Shown: positions 26,598 to 33,646 of the stretch, one piece after another | Position numbering within the stretch: position 1 is the first letter of the stretch | Layout: every line of letters starts with the position of its first letter | Assembly: GCA_965217015.1 (NCBI GenBank) | Contig: OZ244224.1 | Coordinates: forward strand, 620,001 to 684,000 | Source of the DNA: JAYQKL01 sp038142705 | Lineage (GTDB): Bacteria; Pseudomonadota; Alphaproteobacteria; RS24 | Reading direction: 5' to 3' | Length of the DNA stretch: 64,000 nucleotides | Position numbers and translations under genes: made by a program | The notes under the pieces: generated by a model | Seen by the model: only the letters and a program-made list of their open reading frames with translations | Databases searched by the model: none | What the model was told of the DNA's origin: nothing

Positions 26598-26867
26598 ATG
26601 AAACAACTACCGGGCAATGTGAAAGCCTATAAACGCACGCCAACCTTTACTGAAGAAACAGCGCCTGAAGGGTTATTGAACAACCATAATACAAAAGCTG
26701 GCGTTTGGGGCTTGATTCAAATTGAAGAAGGCGAACTGGAATATACCATCGAAAATGAAGAGGTGCACATTCTCACGAAAGATAAAAATGGTGTAGTAGA
26801 GCCAGAGATAATGCACCATATCAGGCCGTTGGGTAAAGTGTCTTTCTATATTGAATTTTATAAATGA
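26598..26867 (+). CDS. DUF1971 domain protein (TehB N-terminal-like small cupin)
   Basis: Protein of 89 residues starting MKQLPGNVKAYKRTPTFTEE with a single cupin-like beta domain (GVWGLIQIEEGELEYTIENE, HHIRPLGKVSFYIEFYK). This matches the short stand-alone DUF1971 domain, also found at the start of some TehB tellurite-resistance methyltransferases. The start follows GAGGACAG. The role of the stand-alone form is unknown. Confidence 0.75.
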   Translation: MKQLPGNVKAYKRTPTFTEETAPEGLLNNHNTKAGVWGLIQIEEGELEYTIENEEVHILTKDKNGVVEPEIMHHIRPLGKVSFYIEFYK

Positions 26868-27025
26868 ACCCCCGATGCCTTACGCGGGTCGGTTTCGTTA
26901 TAAATCACGCGCTGTAGCCTGCTCTCATAGCGCCATGCAAAAGATGCCGCACGGGCGGGGGCGTGTATAATTTTCTTGCAATCTTGTGCTCTATTTATTC
27001 TAATGCCAAAAAGAGGGAGATAAAA

Positions 27026-27322
27026 ATGAACAAAAGCCCCTATTTTTTCAAGGCTTTCTGGCATGTGTTACGTGGTGTTAAAATGTATAAAATCAACATT
27101 GAGTGGTGTTCAGAAGGCAAAGTCTTCATCGCGACATCAGATGATATTGATGGCTTGATTTTGGAGGCGGATGATATTCCGCAAATGCTTGAGCATTTGA
27201 AGGATGTGGTGCCCATGCTTTTGGAGGCAAACGGTCACACCTCTGCCCCGCGTGACTTTGATTTTAGCATCAATATTAAAGGCCATTTTTCTGAGCTTTT
27301 AGACCCCCGCGCTTACGCCTAA
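27026..27322 (+). CDS. DUF1902 family protein, putative antitoxin of a HicA-type module
   Basis: Small protein with a HicB-like partial fold: YKINIEWCSEGKVFIATSDD followed by GLILEADDIPQMLEHLKDVV. This is the DUF1902 pattern, commonly paired with HicA toxins. The ATG at 27026 has an excellent GAGGGAG site, giving 98 residues with a short basic lead (MNKSPYFFKAFWHVLRGVK); an internal ATG at 27083 would give a bare DUF1902 domain. The HicA gene starts 17 bp after its stop. Antitoxin-first order differs from classical hicAB but is usual for this subgroup. Confidence 0.75.
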   Translation: MNKSPYFFKAFWHVLRGVKMYKINIEWCSEGKVFIATSDDIDGLILEADDIPQMLEHLKDVVPMLLEANGHTSAPRDFDFSINIKGHFSELLDPRAYA

Positions 27323-27339
27323 AGAGGGTATTTACCGGC

Positions 27340-27525
27340 ATGTTCATCACCAAAAAGAAGCTTGAACAACAGCTTCAAAAGGCTGGCTGTGAGCGCGTCC
27401 GCCGGGGCGGCAAGCACGACATTTGGCGCGCCCCAAATGGTAAGAATTTCCCCATCTCCCATGCTGGGGTGAAGAGTAAAGTAACTTACAAAAAAATCAT
27501 GAAACAGGCTGGTATTGAGAGCTGA
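27340..27525 (+). CDS. hicA: HicA family toxin (mRNA interferase)
   Basis: Protein of 61 residues with the HicA double-stranded-RNA-binding-like fold: KKLEQQLQKAGCERVRRGGK, then the catalytic-His motif GGKHDIWRAPNG and ISHAGVKSKVTYKKIMKQAG. HicA toxins cleave mRNA independent of ribosomes. It is directly downstream of the DUF1902 antitoxin gene. Confidence 0.85.
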   Translation: MFITKKKLEQQLQKAGCERVRRGGKHDIWRAPNGKNFPISHAGVKSKVTYKKIMKQAGIES

Positions 27526-27587
27526 AACGCCAAATAATAAGACAAAATATGACCCGCGAATAAAAACAAGAAGGGAGAGGGAATAGA

Positions 27588-28415
27588 ATGACTAAATTAA
27601 CGGAAGAAAAGTTTTGTGATTTTTTAGAGAGATGTTGGAAAGATTCACCCACCCATTCAATTAAGGTTTCAAAAGGGACCAAATCTATAAGGCCCAACAC
27701 ACCGGATGGTCAATATTTTCGCGTTTCGTCTCTTCTTCAATGCCGCAAGGGGTCTTGTTGGGAAGGTAAAAATTATGAAGAAACAGAAAAAAAATTGTCA
27801 GAGCTCAGCGAGAAATTGAGAGATGCAATTGAGACCAGAAACCAACCAGCAACGGAGGAAGCCTTTTGTCAAATTTACACATGGGGTGGCATGAGCTGTA
27901 AGGGAAATATTTCTGGCACGATGTTTAAGAAATGGTCGGCCAACAATCAACTCGCTCAGAAAATTGAAGAAAGTGTGAATATTATTTCTACAGGAGATGG
28001 GCTTGAAAAATTCGATAACGATGCCCTTTTTATGAATTCAGGTTACACGAAAGTGGTTAGTCTGGCATCCGACCCTGAAAAGCCGCTGATTATTTATGAC
28101 GGAAGAGTCGGCGCCGCACTGGGACATCTGGTGACACTGGCCATGCAGAAAGAGGGATTTGATGGAGTGGAGGAGCAACTTCGTTTTCCCTGGGGGAGAG
28201 CGCGAACAGAAGGGGTTAACAGAAACCCGTCAAATGAAGTAATTAAGTTTCCTAACTTATTCAACATGAAATCAGAACGCCATGCGCAAGCCATGCATGA
28301 CGCCTCACGAATAGCGTGTAAAGTAGCCACAAATCTTTCAATAACCCCAAGAGAATTTGAGGCCGCCCTGTTTATGTGGGGCTATTCCGTCGGTGAAAAA
28401 AACGCCAGGCAGTAA
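27588..28415 (+). CDS. hypothetical island protein with IIYDGRVGAAL motif
   Basis: Protein of 275 residues that I cannot assign to a named family. It has no signal peptide or membrane segment. A central motif TKVVSLA followed by PLIIYDGRVGAAL (about residues 150-175) resembles the SKTLHF/FPILDSNVA motif of the product at 25800-26528, so the two may share a fold. A GGMSCKGNISG segment precedes it and a positively charged RFPWGRARTEGVNRNPS segment follows. The start has an AGGGAGAGGG site. The leader carries AAAAACAAGAAGGGA, also found ahead of the Sel1 gene. A decayed Sel1 fragment begins at its 3' end. Confidence 0.6.
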   Translation: MTKLTEEKFCDFLERCWKDSPTHSIKVSKGTKSIRPNTPDGQYFRVSSLLQCRKGSCWEGKNYEETEKKLSELSEKLRDAIETRNQPATEEAFCQIYTWGGMSCKGNISGTMFKKWSANNQLAQKIEESVNIISTGDGLEKFDNDALFMNSGYTKVVSLASDPEKPLIIYDGRVGAALGHLVTLAMQKEGFDGVEEQLRFPWGRARTEGVNRNPSNEVIKFPNLFNMKSERHAQAMHDASRIACKVATNLSITPREFEAALFMWGYSVGEKNARQ

Positions 28416-28478
28416 TAACTTTGGCATGATGTATGGAACTGCCGACAGCGTAGCAAGAAGCGTTTGAAGCGCGGCAAT
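28404..28478 (+). pseudogene. decayed remnant of a second Sel1-repeat gene
   Basis: The gap before the intact Sel1 gene translates in one frame as SNNFGMMYGTADS, close to the Sel1 repeat signature (HNLGLMYDSGDG in the intact gene), and in another frame as QEAFEARQ followed by a stop, matching the intact gene's end QEAFEARRQEQQ. A 23-nt block (28453-28475) is identical to 29064-29086. The two frames and the missing middle show a deleted copy. Confidence 0.55.
28453..28475 (+). repeat. 23-bp direct repeat, copy 1 (copy 2 at 29064-29086)
   Basis: Identical 23-bp block beginning GCAAGAAGCG and ending AAGCGCGGC. Copy 2 is the coding end of the intact Sel1 gene; copy 1 is in the remnant ahead of it. 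It marks a past tandem duplication of the gene. Confidence 0.8.
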
Positions 28479-28506
28479 AAGAAAAACAAGAAGGGAAACG
28501 CATGGA

Positions 28507-29103
28507 ATGATACAAAAACTCTTACCGCGTCTTTGGTTTGGTATGTCAGGCGCGGGGGCAGCCGCCGCCAATGACGACACGTATTTCCTACGCGGTGCGA
28601 AAGCAGACCTCGCTCAAGATTATAAAACCGCCCTGCGCTGGTATCGCAAGGCAGCAAGACAAGGCGACGCCGAAGCGCAATTTATTCTTGGCACGATATA
28701 TCAAGATGGCAAAGGCGTGGCGCAAAATTATAAAACCGCCCTGCGCTGGTATCGCAAGGCTGCAAAACAAGAACATGCCAAGGCGCAACGAAATATTGGG
28801 ATGCTGTATGCCAATGGCAACGGTGTGGCGCAAGATTATGAAATGGCCGCCCACTGGTATCAAAAAGCGGCAGACCAAGGCAATGCCAGCGCGCAACATA
28901 ATCTTGGGCTGATGTATGACTCTGGAGACGGGGTGCCACAAAATCATGTGGAGGCCTATAAATGGTGGCTTTTGGCCGCCGCGCATGGGCATGTGCAAAT
29001 ATTGCAGGCCCGTCACCTCACGCCCGAACAAAAGCAGGAAGCACAAGCCGAGGCCGCGGCATGGCAAGAAGCGTTTGAAGCGCGGCGGCAGGAACAACAA
29101 TAA
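28507..29103 (+). CDS. Sel1-repeat protein
   Basis: Protein of 198 residues with about three and a half Sel1-like repeats: ALRWYRKAARQGDAEAQFIL, ALRWYRKAAKQEHAKAQRNI, AAHWYQKAADQGNASAQHNL and AYKWWLLAAAHGHVQ. Sel1 proteins are alpha-alpha solenoids used for protein-protein contacts, often exported. The N-terminus (MIQKLLPRLWFGMSGAGAAA) is a weak signal-like segment without a clear cleavage site. Two repeats share long identical DNA stretches, so the gene has grown by internal duplication. It is followed 13 bp later by the TPR gene. Confidence 0.8.
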   Translation: MIQKLLPRLWFGMSGAGAAAANDDTYFLRGAKADLAQDYKTALRWYRKAARQGDAEAQFILGTIYQDGKGVAQNYKTALRWYRKAAKQEHAKAQRNIGMLYANGNGVAQDYEMAAHWYQKAADQGNASAQHNLGLMYDSGDGVPQNHVEAYKWWLLAAAHGHVQILQARHLTPEQKQEAQAEAAAWQEAFEARRQEQQ

Positions 29104-29116
29104 GAAAGGCGCACCG

Positions 29117-29155
29117 ATGAATAAGAAACTCTTAACCCGCATTTTTGCTGGTCTG
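29117..29155 (+). repeat. 39-bp direct repeat, copy 1 (start of TPR gene)
   Basis: Identical to 29770-29808, beginning exactly at the ATG and encoding MNKKLLTRIFAGL in both genes. Identity stops abruptly after the codon for Leu13. Confidence 0.95.
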
Positions 29156-29773
29156 GTTATCGTGATGGGGCTGATGCTCGCCTCTATTCTTTCCCCCACG
29201 CCTGCTATTGCTGATGCGGGTTCTTATGCAGCGCTTGTCAAAAAGGGCAACCGATATTTTGCCGAGAAAAAACTTCAGATGGCTATCAAAACCTATACGC
29301 AAGCCCTGAAGCTGAAGCCAGAGGCGGCATCTGTTTTATATCAGCGTGGGGCTGCCAGAAATGCTTTGAGCGATTATGAAAATGCAATTGCTGATTTTGA
29401 TGAAGCCGCCAGGCTTAAATTTGACGATAACGCTCTTTATGTTCAGCGTGGGAATGCCTATTACGCGCTTCGGAAATATGGCGCCGCGCTAGCTGATTAC
29501 CATCACGCTGTGGAAAATGTGCCAGATGATGTGGAAGCACGCGATATGGCCAGCTTATACAATAAGCGCGGGCTGGCCCTCTCAGCCAGAGGGTCTGCCA
29601 GACGCGCCTTGTATGACTTTAGGCGGGCAATAGAGCTGGCACCGGATGAGCCGGTTTTCTGGTATAACCGCCATTCAGCCTATTCTGTTTTGGGGCAGAG
29701 CAGAAAAGCGCGGCAGGATTATGAACATTATTTGGAATTGCGGCGGCGAAAAAAACTGGAGAACATGGAATGA
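29117..29773 (+). CDS. exported TPR-repeat protein
   Basis: Protein of 218 residues with a signal peptide (MNKKLLTRIFAGLVIVMGLM to PAIADAGS) and four TPR-like units (GNRYFAEKKLQMAIKTYTQA, GAARNALSDYENAIADFDEA, GNAYYALRKYGAALADYHHA, GLALSARGSARRALYDFRRA). It probably works as a periplasmic scaffold. The start is the ATG at 29117 after AGAAAGG; the open frame extends upstream into the Sel1 gene but only in the wrong frame. Its first 39 bp are copied exactly at the start of the next gene, and its stop overlaps that start by 4 bp. Confidence 0.8.
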   Translation: MNKKLLTRIFAGLVIVMGLMLASILSPTPAIADAGSYAALVKKGNRYFAEKKLQMAIKTYTQALKLKPEAASVLYQRGAARNALSDYENAIADFDEAARLKFDDNALYVQRGNAYYALRKYGAALADYHHAVENVPDDVEARDMASLYNKRGLALSARGSARRALYDFRRAIELAPDEPVFWYNRHSAYSVLGQSRKARQDYEHYLELRRRKKLENME

Positions 29774-29808
29774 ATAAGAAACTCTTAACCCGCATTTTTG
29801 CTGGTCTG
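29770..29808 (+). repeat. 39-bp direct repeat, copy 2 (start of chimeric gene)
   Basis: Second copy of the TPR gene's first 39 bp, joined to an unrelated coding sequence. It gives the downstream body the beginning of a signal peptide without its hydrophobic core. Confidence 0.95.
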
Positions 29809-30393
29809 TCACATGCAGATGAGATGAAAAAATTGCATCAAACCGAAGAATTTCCTTATCCACCCGAACACAAGCTGTTATTGGTCTACATCACCGATAC
29901 TACCATAGACGAAAGAGGATCTGTTTATGAGGCGGCGCGATGGGCATGGAGACTTTCCCCCGAACGCGCTAAAAAAGCAGATTATGTACTGGCCCAAAAG
30001 GGCGGGATTGTGGTTGGAGTTTTCATCGCGGAACAATGGATTCGATTCACCAGAGAAGCATGGGAGGCCGCGGGTGAAGATTTCCCCGCGCCGTATGAGG
30101 AGCCCGAAAGATATGGTTTTGTCGGTGCAGAGGCATCTGCTGACATCCAAGAAATTTACCTGAACAAGAGGGTTCCTGACAAGCTGGCTGGCGGACAAAA
30201 TCCTGTCCGGTATTCCTATGAGCAACCCCCCAGCTTCAACACCATTAATTCTTGGGTTTTTGCACCATCATCTCCGCCGCCTCACGCAGGGGGTCATCAG
30301 CCAGATGCGCATACGCTGCGTGGTCATGGGGTTGGTGTGGCCCAGCAAACGACCGACGATAGCCAAGCAATTACTCTAAAACTGTTACCCTAA
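29770..30393 (+). CDS. chimeric hypothetical protein: copied start, unknown domain, and antisense-integrase tail
   Basis: Open frame of 207 residues made of three parts. Residues 1-13 copy the start of the upstream TPR protein. Residues 14 to about 157 form a plausible domain: LLLVYITDTTIDERGSVYEA, RWAWRLSPERAKKADYVLA, GVFIAEQWIRFTREAW, YLNKRVPDKLAGGQNPVRYS. This resembles a small domain found alone or fused to nucleases (RGWWRLG...AEYALAV...ARNPI-type motifs), recalled from memory and not certain. From about residue 158 the frame runs antisense through an integrase remnant, so that tail is probably not native. Its end overlaps the convergent SnoaL gene by 9 bp. Confidence 0.5.
   Translation: MNKKLLTRIFAGLSHADEMKKLHQTEEFPYPPEHKLLLVYITDTTIDERGSVYEAARWAWRLSPERAKKADYVLAQKGGIVVGVFIAEQWIRFTREAWEAAGEDFPAPYEEPERYGFVGAEASADIQEIYLNKRVPDKLAGGQNPVRYSYEQPPSFNTINSWVFAPSSPPPHAGGHQPDAHTLRGHGVGVAQQTTDDSQAITLKLLP
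30245..30372 (-). pseudogene. tyrosine-recombinase (phage-type integrase) C-terminal remnant, frameshifted
   Basis: On the minus strand one frame reads GRLLGHTNPMTTQR and the next frame continues YAHLADDPLREAAEMMVQK and stops at 30245-30247. Together they are the C-terminal catalytic segment of tyrosine integrases, LLGHxxxxTTxRYAHLxDD, including the HxxR-like His and the nucleophile Tyr. A single missing base near 30313 separates them, and nothing integrase-like precedes the fragment. It marks the right edge of the island that begins after tRNA-Asn. Confidence 0.8.
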
Positions 30394-30792
30394 AAATGTA
30401 ACTGGGCGATGTTCGAGATATTCAACATCAAGCTTGCGATGCGTAAACAGCCACTGCCCATCAACGCAGCGCCATTTATCCTGATAGCGAATCCCCCAAA
30501 CCTGAATCACATCTTCATCTTTATGCAAATGATCAGCGACACAATAGGTTTCGCCAAAAGCCGTGTCCCCCTCAACCGTAATCAGGCTTTGGTGTAGCCG
30601 ATGCATGGTCATACGAAAATTTTCATCGAGCATAGAAAGCGTGCCAACGCAGGCGTCAATCCCTTCATATTTAAAGCCCGGCCCCTCGATAATGCAATTT
30701 TCATCAATAACCGTTTTATAAAGTTCAACCTTGCGTCTATCGAGACTATGCGCGTAAATTTTTAATGTTTCCTCAATTTGTTCTTTAGACAT
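30385..30792 (-). CDS. SnoaL-like / nuclear transport factor 2 family protein
   Basis: Protein of 135 residues with a cone-shaped NTF2-like fold: EQIEETLKIYAHSLDRRKVE, ENCIIEGPGFKYEG, HRLHQSLITVEGDTAFGETY and CVDGQWLFTHRKLDVEYLE. SnoaL-type genes are regular members of ECF sigma-ChrR photo-oxidative stress clusters next to photolyase and CFA-type genes, and this one is divergent from the photolyase gene. Its biochemical role is unknown. The start has an AAGAGGGTGAT site. Confidence 0.82.
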   Translation of the reverse strand: MSKEQIEETLKIYAHSLDRRKVELYKTVIDENCIIEGPGFKYEGIDACVGTLSMLDENFRMTMHRLHQSLITVEGDTAFGETYCVADHLHKDEDVIQVWGIRYQDKWRCVDGQWLFTHRKLDVEYLEHRPVTFLG

Positions 30793-30814
30793 ATCACCCT
30801 CTTCATTTTGGACT

Positions 30815-30841
30815 AATCCATATTAGACAGAAATTCGTATA
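30815..30841 (+). promoter_or_regulatory. predicted ECF-type promoter of photolyase gene (AATCC-N16-CGTATA)
   Basis: AATCC at 30815-30819 and CGTATA at 30836-30841 with a 16-bp spacer, 25 bp upstream of the photolyase start. The same two boxes with the same spacing occur upstream of the ChrR-like gene and of the DUF3833 gene. Confidence 0.6.
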
Positions 30842-30866
30842 AAAAACAAAGTTAAAGGAGGACGAC

Positions 30867-32312
30867 GTGTCGCAGCCCATCATTGTGTGGTTCCGTCAAG
30901 ATTTACGAATTGATGATAATCCGGCCCTAAATTTTGCAATTGAGAGCAATCAGCCGGTCATTCCGCTTTTTATTATTTCTGATGATGCACGCCCATTAGG
31001 GGCTATGAGCCTGTGGTGGCGTGATGCCTCTGTCAAAAGCCTTGCGCAGAAACTAGCAGATATCGGCGCACAACTTATAGTTGCAAAGGGTAAGCCTCTC
31101 GACATTCTCAGCTCACTCATCACGCAAACACAAGCAAGTGCTGTGTGCTGGAACCGGATTTATGAACCCGACTTAGTCGCGCGGGACAAAACCATCAAAC
31201 AGGAGCTTAAAAATCAAGCAATCCGTGTTGAAAGCTTTAACGCCAGCCTGCTGTTTGAACCTTGGGAGATTCAAAATAAATCAGGCACGCCCTTTAAAGT
31301 CTTTACCCCCTTTTGGCGCCACTGTATGGGACGCGCTCAAGACACGCCTCTCAGCCCCCCCATCAACCCGCCAAAGCACATAAATGGCTATCAAGGGGAT
31401 ATTGAAAATACGGCGCTTATTCATATCGACCAAGCGCTAAACGCCCCACTGCCCGACCACGCTCACCAGACATCTAATTTATTTTTTCCGGGCGAAGGCG
31501 GCGCATGGGCAAAGTTAAATCAATTTACAGCCAGTGCTTTAGAGCAATATGCTGATGGACGCGATTTCCCCGCTCTTGACGCAACATCGCGCCTGTCCCC
31601 GCATTTGCGCTGGGGAGAAATCAGCCCACGCCGCATCTGGGCGCATCTTCACCAAAGTGCTGAACAAGGCAAAATTCGTGCGGATAATCTAAATAAGTTT
31701 TTATCTGAACTGGGCTGGCGCGAGTTTTCGACACATTTAATGTTCATCAATCCCAATATGCATGAAGAGAATTTACAAAAACAATTTGACGCTTTTGCTT
31801 GGGAAAAAAATGATACATTGCTGGAGCGCTGGAAGCACGGTGAGACTGGTTACCCGATGGTTGATGCGGGTATGCGGGAATTACTGACAACGGGTTTTAT
31901 GCATAATCGTGTGCGCATGATTACCGCTAGTTTTTTAATCAAGCATCTTTTGATTGATTGGCGCGAAGGTGAAAAATGGTTTTGGGAACGCCTTGTCGAT
32001 GCAGATATGGCAAATAACCCTGCCGGCTGGCAATGGGTTGCAGGGTGCGGTGCTGACGCCGCGCCTTTTTTCAGAATTTTTAACCCGATTATTCAAGGGC
32101 AAAAATTTGACCCTGACGGCGTATATATTAAACACCATCTGCCAGCCCTTAAAGCGTTAAACGGGAAGTCACTTTATTCCCCCTGGACGGCTAAACCAGA
32201 AATTTTAGACCATGCCCATATTGAACTTGGAACGGATTACCCTGCCCCCATTGTTCAGCATGAACAGGCACGAGAACGGGCTTTAGCAGCCTTTAAGAAT
32301 TTAAGGGCATAG
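30867..32312 (+). CDS. phrB: deoxyribodipyrimidine photolyase (cryptochrome/photolyase family)
   Basis: Blue-light enzyme that splits cyclobutane pyrimidine dimers. 481 residues with an N-terminal antenna-binding Rossmann domain (IIVWFRQDLRIDDNPALNFA) and a C-terminal FAD domain (RLSPHLRWGEISPRRIW, ELGWREFSTHLMFINP, YPMVDAGMRELLTTGFMHNR, NPAGWQWVAGCGADAAPFFR). These motifs fit class I CPD photolyases. The start is GTG at 30867 behind an AAAGGAGG site. It heads a four-gene unit (photolyase, FAD oxidoreductase, DUF1365, CFA-type methyltransferase). Confidence 0.95.
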   Translation: MSQPIIVWFRQDLRIDDNPALNFAIESNQPVIPLFIISDDARPLGAMSLWWRDASVKSLAQKLADIGAQLIVAKGKPLDILSSLITQTQASAVCWNRIYEPDLVARDKTIKQELKNQAIRVESFNASLLFEPWEIQNKSGTPFKVFTPFWRHCMGRAQDTPLSPPINPPKHINGYQGDIENTALIHIDQALNAPLPDHAHQTSNLFFPGEGGAWAKLNQFTASALEQYADGRDFPALDATSRLSPHLRWGEISPRRIWAHLHQSAEQGKIRADNLNKFLSELGWREFSTHLMFINPNMHEENLQKQFDAFAWEKNDTLLERWKHGETGYPMVDAGMRELLTTGFMHNRVRMITASFLIKHLLIDWREGEKWFWERLVDADMANNPAGWQWVAGCGADAAPFFRIFNPIIQGQKFDPDGVYIKHHLPALKALNGKSLYSPWTAKPEILDHAHIELGTDYPAPIVQHEQARERALAAFKNLRA

Positions 32313-32332
32313 TAAAAGTAGAAAGTGTATTC

Positions 32333-33646
32333 ATGAAAATTGCTGTTATCGGTGCGGGTATATCCGGTCTTGCGTCTGCGTATTTTTTATCTCAAAAACA
32401 CGAAGTCACCTTATTTGAAAAACGCAAGCGGCTTGGCGGGCATAGCGCGACTAAGACGATAGATTATGACAACACCTATTTGCGCGTAGATACGGGGTTT
32501 ATTGTTTATAATGATCTGAATTACCCTAATTTGGTGCAGCTTTTTAAGCATTTAGATGTGCCAACCGAAGCCAGCAATATGAGCTTTTCATTTAGCGCTT
32601 CACAAAATAATAAAGCAGGCATATTCGAATGGGCTGGCCATAGCCTGAACAGTGTATTCGCACAACGGAAAAATATTTTTAGCCTAAAGTTCTGGCATAT
32701 GCTGAGCGAAATTTTGCGTTTTAACAAATTAGTGCGCAAAATGGAGATTGGAAAAACCCCTAATCACGACCAGTCGCTACAAGACTGGCTGGTGTCTCAT
32801 CGATTTTCCGAGAATTTTCAATCTTCTTATTTGCTGCCCATGGCGGCGGCAATATGGTCAACGCCAGCGCATGAAATACTCGATTTTCCTGCCATGCGTT
32901 TTATGGCGTTTTTCAAAAACCATCGACTGGTGGATAAAGATCGCCCGAAATGGCGGACCGTGCGCGGTGGCAGCCAAGAATATGTCAAAAAAATTGCGGC
33001 TCACTTATCTGATATTCGGCTGGATAGTCATATTGAGAAAGTCGTTCGAAACGATAAAGGGGTCAGCATTTATTTAAGCGATGATACGCATCACGACTTT
33101 GATGCGGTTGTCTTTGCCACTCATACCAATCAATGTTTGGCTTTACTGGATACACCCTCTCCTCAAGAGCAAGAGATTTTGAGTGCTGTCGCCTATAAGC
33201 CAAACAAAGTTTATTTACATCGCGACCAAAATTATATGCCCCAAAAGCGTTTGACTTGGGCGGCATGGAATTATTTGAGTGAATTACCGCATCAGAAAAA
33301 AAGTGAATTGGCGGTCACTTATTGGATGAATAAATTGCAAAATTTAAGCGATGAGATGCCGGTTTTTGTCACGCTGAACCCCAAACAAGCGCCTCGCAAA
33401 GAGCTGACTTTTGGGGTTTATGAATATGACCACCCACAATTTAACCGTGCCGCGCTCATTGCGCAGGATAATTTACCCACCATTCAAGGCCAACAAAATA
33501 CTTATTTTTGCGGCGCATGGACAGGTTATGGGTTTCATGAAGATGGGCTCAAATCTGCAATTGCAATTGCGCGCGCTTTTGAGGTGGCGCTGCCATGGGA
33601 GACTCAAGAACTGAAGAATAAAAAGCTACCGCAGGCTGCCGAATGA
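32333..33646 (+). CDS. FAD-dependent amine-oxidase-like oxidoreductase of the CFA/DUF1365 cluster
   Basis: Flavoprotein of 437 residues with an N-terminal dinucleotide-binding motif (IAVIGAGISGLASAYFLSQ), the RLGGHSATKTID signature and a C-terminal FAD motif (YFCGAWTGYGFHEDGLKSAI). It is of the NAD(P)-binding 'amine oxidase' group that travels with DUF1365 and CFA synthase genes. In Rhodobacter the equivalent sigma-E-controlled genes take part in modified (furan) fatty-acid synthesis, as I recall, so a lipid desaturase-like role is a reasonable inference. It overlaps DUF1365 by 4 bp. Confidence 0.88.
   Translation: MKIAVIGAGISGLASAYFLSQKHEVTLFEKRKRLGGHSATKTIDYDNTYLRVDTGFIVYNDLNYPNLVQLFKHLDVPTEASNMSFSFSASQNNKAGIFEWAGHSLNSVFAQRKNIFSLKFWHMLSEILRFNKLVRKMEIGKTPNHDQSLQDWLVSHRFSENFQSSYLLPMAAAIWSTPAHEILDFPAMRFMAFFKNHRLVDKDRPKWRTVRGGSQEYVKKIAAHLSDIRLDSHIEKVVRNDKGVSIYLSDDTHHDFDAVVFATHTNQCLALLDTPSPQEQEILSAVAYKPNKVYLHRDQNYMPQKRLTWAAWNYLSELPHQKKSELAVTYWMNKLQNLSDEMPVFVTLNPKQAPRKELTFGVYEYDHPQFNRAALIAQDNLPTIQGQQNTYFCGAWTGYGFHEDGLKSAIAIARAFEVALPWETQELKNKKLPQAAE

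Noticed and set aside
26858..26975. Minus-strand frame reading AASFAWRYESRLQRVIYNET with coding-like composition
   Set aside because: It looks like the end of a real protein but I cannot identify the family and there is no start; it may be a gene remnant of the island.
28588..29199. Long open frame on the minus strand across the Sel1 gene
   Set aside because: It mirrors the Sel1 repeats in antisense, has repeated low-complexity segments and no ribosome site; the plus-strand frame shows real Sel1 motifs.
25445..30400. att-site direct repeat of the tRNA-Asn 3' end at the right end of the island
   Set aside because: I looked for the last 15-20 bases of the tRNA near the integrase remnant and found no match.
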